Notes under the pieces: model-generated
Seen by the model: only the letters and a program-made list of their open reading frames with translations
Database searches by the model: none
Told to the model about the DNA's origin: nothing
From: Acholoe squamosa
Taxonomy: Eukaryota > Annelida > Polychaeta > Phyllodocida > Polynoidae
DNA length: 64,000 nt
Direction: 5' to 3'
Assembly (NCBI GenBank): GCA_949317995.1
Contig: OX439050.1
Location: 23,323,839-23,387,838 of the forward strand
Shown: positions 57,049-64,000 of the stretch, piece by piece
Layout: every line of letters begins with the position of its first letter
Position numbering within the stretch: the stretch's first letter is position 1
Program-made: the position numbers and the translations under genes

Positions 57049-60000
57049 ATGGCACAGGGAACGATTGACGCTGCGCGTCAAACTGCCAACATTCCGTTGG
57101 AACAAGACGAGGACCCGAAGGTCTCGTCTCGGGTCGAGGAATCTATGGATTCTTCGACAGAGGAGGCCGCCCGGACGCTCTCGGCTATGGCCGAGGCAAC
57201 CGACCGGGAGAGAATGCCACCTCCACCACCGCCACGCCCGGAGCGCCCGTCTACAACAGCCGCTTCGGGTAGCAAAGTGGATGTCCTGGACATTCCAATG
57301 TATCCTCCGGGATTAAGGACTCAGATCAGACGTCTAGCACACGTTGATCGCCAGGAAGGTATCGTGTACACCTCCTGGGGTACGTACATCCCTATGCACG
57401 CCTCCATGTTCGGATGCGGGCCCATGGCGGTGGAAGAGGGCGTGCCCGAGCCCATACCAGATGATCTCAAGACTCTGGTAATGGACTCGTGCAGTGACGA
57501 GCTGGCTGACAACATGCCAGTTTCTTGGCTCCGCAACTATCTGAGGTTGGCGGAGAATATGGCGACTAAAGAGAATTTAGCTCGAGCCGTCTTGATCTCT
57601 GCGGGCATCATCCAGAAGGCCGCGGAGTTAAGGGAGTCCGAATCCGACATGGATACAGACTCCACAGTTACCTTGTCGTCGGTGGAATCCGACCGGGTCA
57701 AGCGATTGACCCGTAAACCTGCGCCTCAGGGTCCTCTCACCGAGAGCGATCTGGAGGTTGAGGATGTCCGCATCGCCGTCGAGAGGTCCATAACCGAGAC
57801 CGACCCAGCTGCCGACATCCCGGAGGCACCTGGCGAGATCTCGGAAGAGGACATCTCGCGCCAGCAGGCTGCTGTAGAGGCAAAGCGAGCCGAGCTTGCC
57901 AAGCAGCAGAAGGAGCTCACCGCGGCTCGCCGGGCCCATCGCAAGCAGCAGGCCCAACAAAAAGCTGAGATCTCTTCCGACTCTGACTCCCCGGTCAGCG
58001 GAAGGAGGAGCCCTCGGACAGTGGACAGGAGCCGACGCGAGTCGGATTCCAGTCCTGAAGTTCCGGCCCAACCGACTAAGGTTGTGCGCCGGAAGAAAAA
58101 GAATGGAGCGAAAGCGTCTCCGGCAGAGCCCACGCCCCCCACCAAGCCGAGGGGTAAGGGCAAACCGAAGACGCCCGCTCCCACTCCTACAACCACCACG
58201 GTAGCCACCTCGGTTACTGCATCTTCTGCAGCCAGCACGTCGGGTGCAAAGGCCAAGTCCTCTACCAAGGCTTCGACTGGTACTACCACCTCCAGCCGAG
58301 CCAGCCGTAGGGGAGTTGACATATACACGGACAGTGAGGAAAGCGAAAGCGATCCAGAGCTGCCCGAGTCTGCCAAATCTGATTTGGAGTCCGTGACAAC
58401 GTGGGAAGAAATGACCACGGATGTTCCCAAGGACGACAATCAGAAGTGGATGTGGAAGAATGCAGCCGAGGGGTTCAAGGAACGGACTCCCCGCTGCTTC
58501 GCGGACTGTGCTTACGACACAGTCCACTACATGTGTCCGAGCGCCGTCAATAAGGACGGTGACAGCGATGACGAGGAGTGGATGAAGTCCGGCCCCTCGG
58601 ATACGCCAGTAGGCAAGTTCTACCTGATTTGGATTGACCAGCTCAAGTCCAAATTAGGCTCAGTCTATAGCTACGAGGCCCGGACGAAAGTCCAGTGGGC
58701 AATGACTCAATGGGGACCAACCGGCAACCGCCGAAGGTGCCCGTTCGAGTCTTGCCAGCTGGCTCTCACGGGTGAGAAGGTGTTCGAGACGAAGCCCCGC
58801 TTCGCTCGGCACATCGTCGAATACCATATGCATCACAAGCCTGTGATGATGTGTGTGCTCGGGGACCGCCCGAGTAAACATTGTGATGGCTCGTTCAGCA
58901 CTCACCGGCGCCGAGACATGGCTCTGCACTTGCAGAAGGCCCATGGCATCGGCCTGGAGAAAACCAGGAAACGAGCCATCAAGTGCTTCAGCGAGCTCCT
59001 TGCTAATTGGTCCGCGCTGAGCATTAAAGAAGTGAAAGAGCAGGCATTTGAGACCGGATTCTGCTCGTGGAAGAGCGGCAACTTGCTGACGTACTTCCAG
59101 ACGAACTCCTCGTCCACGAAATTCGGGATGCCCAGTGAGGTGCACCTGAAGGTGAAAAAGTGGCGAGGAGACGACAAGCGAGAGAAGGCCAAAGCCCGCT
59201 CTAAAGGTCCAAACGGAGGCACAGTCACGACTACTGCTTCCAAGAGGACCCGAGCAGACCGGTCCGTGAGCCCTTCGGGTGGCAAGGACCAGCCCAGACC
59301 AGCCAACCCAGCTGATCGTCGCGAGTCGGGACAACAAGTCTCGGCTCTGGATATGCCTGGCAACCAGGCCCGCAGGTCGGGTAGCCAGGCGACCACACCG
59401 GCGACTCCAGCCACCTCCACACCTGCACCCGCGGAACAACGCCCGGGCGAAGCCTCTGGCGGCCTGGATGATGGGGGCGAACTCTTCGCTCCCCCATCTG
59501 GGTATTCCACTTGGTGGGCTGGAGAGGGATCCTCCGGCAAGCGCCCCACGTACAGCGAGTACGCGGCGAAGTTCCCTTCAATGGGACCGGCTGGACCCGA
59601 GTCGCAGGTCCTTACCTCCTTGGGCCGGGCCAAAACCCGTGGTAGAGGCCGCGGTGGGCTGGAGTCCACCCGAGGCTCCCCGGGTGGTGGCCGAGGCCGA
59701 GGAGGCATCACGGTGGAGGGCCCGTCTGCTCCTCCAACAGGCACCCCGCCTGTCTCAGTGGAGGCCCCCGCGCCACCACCAGTGATAGTTCCACCAACGG
59801 GCCCTCGGGTACCCCTAATGGAACTGATCTCCGGTACCCTGTCAGGTCTTCAGGATCCGAATACGTTCGTCGACCACCGCGATGTCCGAACGGTTCAGAT
59901 CCAGAATGACCTGATGGCAGAATGGCAGGCATTGCACCGCCAGCAGTCTGTTGACTACTGGCGTGTGATGACTGAAGCCACCGTCAATCTGGTCTACGAG

Positions 60001-60558
60001 ATCCAGAGGCGGGAGGAAGAGAAAATAAGGGAGCTGGAAAGGAAGAAGGTCGAGGAAGCCCTCGAGTCCTGCCGGCGGAAGCAGAAGGAAGCCGAAAAGC
60101 TTAAAGAGTTTCACGAAGCTGAAAACTCCAGATACATCCATTGGTTTAAGGAGGCTGACCTCAAGTTTTTCCTGGCATTCGGGAAACATCTGGAGGAGTG
60201 GGACGGCTTACCGTCGTCTCTTATCTTCGCACCAGATGTACCACCGAATGCCCCAATGGTCCCGGCTACTCCACCGGTTCCGGCCACTCCACCGGTCCCG
60301 GCTGCTCCGCCGATTCCGGCAGCTCTCCTGCTCCCGCCCCCCACTTGGAACACCCGGGCTGTCCCAACTGCCACGGTTGCTGCACCAGCATCCGAGGCAA
60401 TGGACAGTCCATCCGCAGTGATGAGGGCCTTGAGCTTGGGGAGCGAGACTCCCAGCGAGGCTTCAGCGGCGCTCTCTACGAGCAGCTGTAGCAGCTCGGC
60501 TCCATCTGCCTCAGTGGAGCCGGCTGAGAAGATGGACACAGATCCGGAAGATCTTTGA
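57049..60558 (+). CDS. ORF3: large non-env accessory protein with two C2H2-like zinc motifs
   Basis: 1,169 codons from an ATG in strong context (GTGCCATGG); an open frame extends 7 codons upstream without ATG. Function unknown. Order: acidic/Pro-rich start, a folded-looking region about 85-200 (DIPMYPPGLRTQIRRLAHVD), long Ser/Thr/Ala/Pro-rich disordered segments with charged stretches, a Trp-rich region, then C564-x4-C569-x18-H588-x4-H593 and C602-x9-C612-x14-H627-x4-H632. A Gly/Arg-rich RGRGR-type stretch, a Lys/Glu coiled coil near 990-1030 and a Pro-rich VPATPP repeat end it. There is no signal peptide or membrane segment, so it is not a typical envelope. It is more GC-rich than gag-pol and intact despite the frame break in pol. 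A nucleic-acid-binding role is inferred from the zinc and RG motifs. Confidence 0.8.
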   Translation: MAQGTIDAARQTANIPLEQDEDPKVSSRVEESMDSSTEEAARTLSAMAEATDRERMPPPPPPRPERPSTTAASGSKVDVLDIPMYPPGLRTQIRRLAHVDRQEGIVYTSWGTYIPMHASMFGCGPMAVEEGVPEPIPDDLKTLVMDSCSDELADNMPVSWLRNYLRLAENMATKENLARAVLISAGIIQKAAELRESESDMDTDSTVTLSSVESDRVKRLTRKPAPQGPLTESDLEVEDVRIAVERSITETDPAADIPEAPGEISEEDISRQQAAVEAKRAELAKQQKELTAARRAHRKQQAQQKAEISSDSDSPVSGRRSPRTVDRSRRESDSSPEVPAQPTKVVRRKKKNGAKASPAEPTPPTKPRGKGKPKTPAPTPTTTTVATSVTASSAASTSGAKAKSSTKASTGTTTSSRASRRGVDIYTDSEESESDPELPESAKSDLESVTTWEEMTTDVPKDDNQKWMWKNAAEGFKERTPRCFADCAYDTVHYMCPSAVNKDGDSDDEEWMKSGPSDTPVGKFYLIWIDQLKSKLGSVYSYEARTKVQWAMTQWGPTGNRRRCPFESCQLALTGEKVFETKPRFARHIVEYHMHHKPVMMCVLGDRPSKHCDGSFSTHRRRDMALHLQKAHGIGLEKTRKRAIKCFSELLANWSALSIKEVKEQAFETGFCSWKSGNLLTYFQTNSSSTKFGMPSEVHLKVKKWRGDDKREKAKARSKGPNGGTVTTTASKRTRADRSVSPSGGKDQPRPANPADRRESGQQVSALDMPGNQARRSGSQATTPATPATSTPAPAEQRPGEASGGLDDGGELFAPPSGYSTWWAGEGSSGKRPTYSEYAAKFPSMGPAGPESQVLTSLGRAKTRGRGRGGLESTRGSPGGGRGRGGITVEGPSAPPTGTPPVSVEAPAPPPVIVPPTGPRVPLMELISGTLSGLQDPNTFVDHRDVRTVQIQNDLMAEWQALHRQQSVDYWRVMTEATVNLVYEIQRREEEKIRELERKKVEEALESCRRKQKEAEKLKEFHEAENSRYIHWFKEADLKFFLAFGKHLEEWDGLPSSLIFAPDVPPNAPMVPATPPVPATPPVPAAPPIPAALLLPPPTWNTRAVPTATVAAPASEAMDSPSAVMRALSLGSETPSEASAALSTSSCSSSAPSASVEPAEKMDTDPEDL

Positions 60559-61306
60559 GTGTCCATCTGTTGGTGTCTTCTTGTACCCGAGGGTAAATGC
60601 ATTTAGTATGCCAGAGGCACTGTTCCTTACGCTGGACTCCTGATACCTGGAACGTAACCTGCAGCGAGGATGGACGCTAACCCGAATACCCAAAGGACTA
60701 CCACATCTAACCGGGTCTCCATCTTCCCATCTTCATCAGGGCACATCATAACAGCAACGTGGTTTGCCACCACACACATGTCGCCGGGTGGAGCTGCAGA
60801 AACCAGTCGTTCCAGGTTCGCCGGAAGTCCGGTATATTGTAAGGGTGATCCTGCTACCCTGGTAGGACACCTATATTTCATATTTTGTATAAATCTATTT
60901 TTATATCGTATATTATATTCTTGTAAGTAAAAGTACTCAAAATTTTTTCTCGGGTTATTTACCCCACCTCGGGTCGGTAAAAACATTGTAAAAATTTATT
61001 AATATCACCTTACTACACATCCAATATTCTTCGTCGCGTCTCATGTTTAATAATAACACACTTGTAACATTACCACCATAGGTCGATGGTCCATAAGGGG
61101 CCACTTCCTATTTTTGTTATTATTTATAAACACTTCGGGTTATATACGGTGATGCCTTATTATGTACATATAACTTATAATGCCCCTTAAATGTTCTATA
61201 TTTAATACGAACTGTGTATATATAGACTTACCTATTCATTTATAACACCACTGTATAAAGTCAACAATAGTTACTTATTAATTACACCCAACCCTAGGTA
61301 AAGTCT
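60559..61306 (+). other. 3' untranslated region of the gypsy element
   Basis: About 750 bp between the ORF3 stop and the polypurine tract, strongly AT-rich after 60860. No coding sense. Confidence 0.7.
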
Positions 61307-61317
61307 AGTGGGGGTGG
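61307..61317 (+). promoter_or_regulatory. polypurine tract
   Basis: AGTGGGGGTGG lies directly before the 3' LTR TG. It is purine-rich except for two T, the expected plus-strand primer. Confidence 0.65.
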
Positions 61318-61681
61318 TGTAGGGGCCGGCATCATTGTATATATATTAGTGCCGTTCATCCGAGAGACGTGTTCGTGTGGTGCTTGTTCCTTCTATGCTA
61401 GCTAGGTGTCGCTTTGCTATGCCTCGTTGGTACAAGAGGGGGCAGCACCATGCCTCGCGTCCAGCTCCTACTAAGGAGCCGGACGAGCGGCAGAAGGGGA
61501 CTGGACATGGTCCAGTCCAGACGCTAGTACTTTGTTATCAAAGAGATCTAATAAAGTCCTACCCGAGAGGTAGGGGTTTCTGGGGCTTTGCCCAACCCGA
61601 ACTATTCGTGTTGTGTTGGTACATCTAGTGGTAAGCGAGCCAAAGAGCCACCCAACATATAAGTCGATACGAACCATTACA
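61318..61681 (+). repeat. 3' LTR (364 bp)
   Basis: Same length and ends as the 5' LTR; two differences seen (CTATGCCTC and GTACAAGAG where the 5' LTR has CTATACCTC and GTACTAGAG). It is followed by the GGTA target duplication. Confidence 0.93.
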
Positions 61682-61884
61682 GGTATATATCTGGTCAGAT
61701 CATAGGCTTCGGCCTTTATGCCACCCATGATGACAATATCAAGATTTAAAGGCTACAAGTAGTCGAGAGTCATGGGGGATCTCCACGTCACGTACAAACC
61801 AAGTAGAAGAAATGTATTCAGTTGAGTCAACAGTCCTAATAACATACCAAAGTGTAACATTTAATATTAATAGCAGGAAATAAA

Positions 61885-62080
61885 TTGATTATCATGATTT
61901 AACCCATGTCCACGAGCGTCAGGACTCGATGGGTGGTACAATTAGTGTCACATCATGGTATAACAAAGATTAGATTATCAGTTCAATTGATTATCATGAT
62001 TTTACCCATGTCCACGAGCATTAGGACTCAATGGGTAGAAGAGTTAGTGTCACATCATAATATACCAAGAATAGGCAGTC
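61885..62080. repeat. 102-bp tandem duplication inside the LINE 5' part
   Basis: TTGATTATCATGATTT followed by ACCCATGTCCACGAGC at 61885 recurs at 61987, with about 85% identity across the unit. It adds copies of AGTGTCACATCAT and may have disrupted the LINE frame. Confidence 0.8.
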
Positions 62081-62404
62081 CAAGGGGGTTGGAGCAGCCA
62101 ACACCTTTCTTAACACTGGCATTTGCTTTGAGACAAGACACATTTTGGCACTATAAGCTCGTTCAATAGAATCATATGTATGGCCTTCATACAGTATCTC
62201 ACAATTAAACAGGTTTGAATGAGGAGAAAATTCTCCTAGGGAAGCAAGGCCATCAGGCGTTTTTACAGTTTTAGCATTTGCCAAAGAGAGCTTGTGGGGC
62301 AATTTGTTTATGTCTTTGTATTGGTATGTGTTTCCAGCAATTATGATCGAAGTTCCCCTGACGGTGCAGTCAATCCCTTTGGATTTTCCCAGGGCTTGGG
62401 GATA
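62021..62404 (-). pseudogene. NADAR/YbiA-like domain of a LINE ORF1
   Basis: The frame is open from about 62404 to a stop at 62021 with no clear ATG. It reads GTSIIIAGNTYQYKDINKLP, a linker with AKTVKTPDGLASLGEFSP, then SNLFNCEILYEGHTYDSIER and AYSAKM. The pattern S-N-[FLM]-x-x-C-x-[FI]-x-[YF]-x-G-x-x-[YF]-x-S-x-E-x-[AY]-[YF] is that of NADAR (YbiA-like, ADP-ribose-related) domains. Domains of this kind are, from general knowledge, also found upstream of the endonuclease in some invertebrate LINEs. Only the first half of the domain is recognisable before the frame is disrupted by the 102-bp duplication. Confidence 0.55.
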
Positions 62405-63369
62405 CTTTTTTGAAAAATAGGGTGCGGGAGGGAGGCTTTTTTTTTTATTATTTGGGTCTAGAGTGATGAGGGAGGGTCTCCTTTATTTTTATTTTTAATG
62501 ATTATTTTTGTAAGTATATAAAAAACATTATTCTAAGTATTTTCATAAACAGATCGAACTTTAAACCCATGTAAATTGCACTCTTACATTGTAGATGGAG
62601 AAATGGGGATTAATATGCTTTTAAAATTATGTTTCTACTCAAAATAATCGCTGAGATATGAATTATTTTGTCTATGGAATTTTCTCAGTGGATGAGGGAT
62701 TTTTACACTTTTTTTAGGGAAATTTGTAATAAAAAGCTACAATGCGGCCCTTTTTATATAGTGCGGGCGGATCTGTAAAGCTGAAAGAAAAAATTTAAGT
62801 GGCCTAAGTAAACCAATGGTGATAACAGATGAAATAATATGTAGTGTACAAAGAGATGAAATAATATGTGGTGTACAGAAAACAAATATAAGGGGAGCCT
62901 CCTACCCTAGTCCACAAGATTACACCTACCTCCTGTCCAGTCCTATCACTGACTGACTGACTGCTTGTAGTGAGTGCCGCTCACCACAAATTAATACCTT
63001 AACACCCAGGTAGCTAGGTAAGGTCAGGTGGACCTAAGCTCCCATGATATCGCTATGCATGGTGGGGAGGATGACAGGACATCCAGATAAAGTTAATAAA
63101 TAGAGGACTGCCTAGTCTAACCTAACATAATTTATAATCATATACTCCAAAAAGCTAACTATTCTAATTGATATCATCATATTATATTACTGTCTATTCA
63201 AAAGGCAGTTCGGTATGGCGGAAGATCCATGCAAATAAGTGTTACATTAGTCCCGGCATTAGTCAATTCTAGATGTGCAAATGCAAATTTAATAAGATGA
63301 TATGACAGAGCATACAGATTTCATTTCAAAATGAACAAGGTATTTATAATATTTCACATTAAAGAACCA
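62405..63369. other. non-coding DNA, nothing recognised
   Basis: AT-rich sequence with T runs (62437-62450) and short GGGAGGG stretches; no exon-like frames. Confidence 0.45.
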
Positions 63370-63567
63370 TTACATGAAGGAAGTGGCATACTCTTTGCAG
63401 ATTTCGTCATTAAAGAGCCTCAGGCATTCAATAGTGGGGAGTGAGGCTTTTAGACTATTCCATTTTTGTATTGTCATACAGTTATTTATCACAGATCCCC
63501 TGATAGCAGAGGTAAACACCAAGTTTTTCAGGTATGGGCTTCTAGGTTCCCTGGCTTTGGAAACCAA
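63370..63567 (-). pseudogene. possible LINE C-terminal fragment
   Basis: A 65-codon frame with SAIRGSVINNCMTIQKWNSL and a following LRLFNDEI. This recalls the region after the RT in Jockey-superfamily LINEs (..IRG..VRN...WN.LP.....FK..). No RT is visible upstream within the window, so assignment is weak. Confidence 0.3.
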
Positions 63568-63641
63568 CCAGTGCCAACAGGCCCATATCTAATTCAATGG
63601 GTGTGAAGTAACTACTGTACATGTATTGCATATACATGTAC

Positions 63642-63878
63642 TACCGTAAAACCTCGCGTATAAGACGCGTCCTTTACGCCAAACAAATGCCTTGTGCGTC
63701 TTATAGGATTTCTTCAAGTTGGGGGTGCGTCTTATACGAGGGGTAATTTTACTATAGAAATGTACTAATCTTACAAAATTCAGCCTGTAGAGGAGAGTCT
63801 TATACATGAAACAGACATTGGCAAGTTAGGGGTGTGTCTTATACGCGGGCTGCGTCTTATACGCGGGAGATTACGGTA
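63642..63878. mobile_element. TACCGTA-type MITE, copy 3
   Basis: 237 bp with ends TACCGTAAAACCTCGCGTAT (left) and the mirror of TACCGTAATCTCCCGCGTAT (right), each continuing AAGACGC. Flanks on both sides carry TACATGTA (63633-63640 and 63880-63887), so the target duplication could be TA or an 8-bp site. The interior has further GCGTCTTATA units and no coding frame. Confidence 0.75.
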
Positions 63879-64000
63879 GTACATGTAGTACTCGAGGAAC
63901 CCATGAAAGGCAGCTGACATGATCTTCCTCTGGTGTCAAGCGGATAGTAAGGACACCTAGTGGTTGGACGGGAAACTGCTGTTTAGGGACCATTTCAATG

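Larger units (their letters stand above)
43585..61681 (+). mobile_element. Ty3/gypsy LTR retrotransposon with internal 6,813-bp tandem duplication
   Basis: A full-length provirus-like element with TG..CA LTRs and a 4-bp target duplication GGTA (43581-43584 and 61682-61685). Order: 5' LTR, PBS, gag-pr-RT, RNaseH-IN, first 82 codons of ORF3, then a truncated LTR that restarts PBS, gag-pr-RT, RNaseH-IN and full ORF3, then the 3' LTR. Units 43637-50449 and 50450-57262 are identical in length and I found only three differences between them (47599/54412, 49015/55828, 49533/56346). Without the duplication the element would be 11,284 bp, long for the class. Domain order RT-RNaseH-IN places it in Ty3/gypsy. 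It inserted into a minus-strand LINE. Confidence 0.93.
61686..62404 (-). mobile_element. 5' continuation of the LINE split by the gypsy element
   Basis: After removal of the gypsy element and one GGTA, the minus-strand LINE sequence continues here. It carries the NADAR-like frame and, nearer the gypsy, a short open frame (MGGIKAEAYDLTRYI, from 61728). The outer boundary near 62404 is set where the frame and its similarity end. Confidence 0.6.

Noticed and set aside
57628-58527. 299-codon minus-strand open frame and several others antisense to ORF3
   Set aside because: They are shadows of the GC-rich, low-complexity ORF3 in other frames; composition (Arg/Gly/Ser-rich) has no motif and the plus frame is far longer.
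57049-60558. ORF3 as a retroviral-type envelope
   Set aside because: No signal peptide, no membrane helix and no furin-like or fusion-peptide pattern; zinc-like motifs point to an internal protein.

Overview
The window is metazoan nuclear DNA, most likely from a marine invertebrate. It holds two spliced host genes with GT-AG introns, many retrotransposons, tRNA-derived SINEs and MITEs, long (AT)n microsatellites, and AT-rich non-coding DNA. I cannot name the species from sequence alone. There is no rRNA gene, no CRISPR array and no bacterial-style operon.

Layout. From 1 to about 15.9 kb the DNA is intergenic. It contains a ~160-bp degenerate tandem repeat, a Harbinger/Tourist-like MITE (3299-3612), an irregular array of short CTGACA-type motifs (7.4-8.5 kb), the relic of a gag-like retroelement (about 9.4-10.2 kb), a 52-bp inverted repeat, microsatellites, a SINE and a TACCGTA-type MITE. 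A four-exon (coding) SLC16/monocarboxylate-transporter-like gene lies on the + strand at 15936-21355; its reconstructed CDS is 440 codons and all three introns are phase 1. From 21.4 to 34.6 kb the DNA is non-coding: hairpins, a 12-bp minisatellite, a 638-bp segmental duplication whose second copy was hit by a ~690-bp hairpin-bearing element, a foldback element, a SINE and a large palindrome. A second host gene lies on the - strand at 34642-37378. It has six short exons that I joined by splice sites and phase into a 252-codon failed-axon-connections/metaxin-like (GST-fold) protein. From 37.4 to 40.4 kb there are more MITEs and dispersed repeats.

From 40.45 to 62.4 kb there is a nest of retrotransposons. 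A frameshifted LINE (- strand) with an AP-endonuclease, a reverse transcriptase and an upstream NADAR-like ORF has been split by a Ty3/gypsy LTR retrotransposon (+ strand, 43585-61681, 4-bp target duplication GGTA). The gypsy element is unusual. It carries an internal 6,813-bp tandem duplication whose junction lies at the predicted 5' end of R. It also has a coiled-coil Gag with no visible zinc knuckle, a +1 frame break in pol present in both copies, an integrase tail with an AT-hook, and an intact ORF of ~1,170 codons downstream of pol that is not an obvious env and has two C2H2-like zinc motifs.

The host genes look unrelated to each other. The most unusual signals are the gypsy element (structure and third ORF) and a family of dispersed repeats in which two copies have diverged yet keep a long nested hairpin through about eleven compensated positions.
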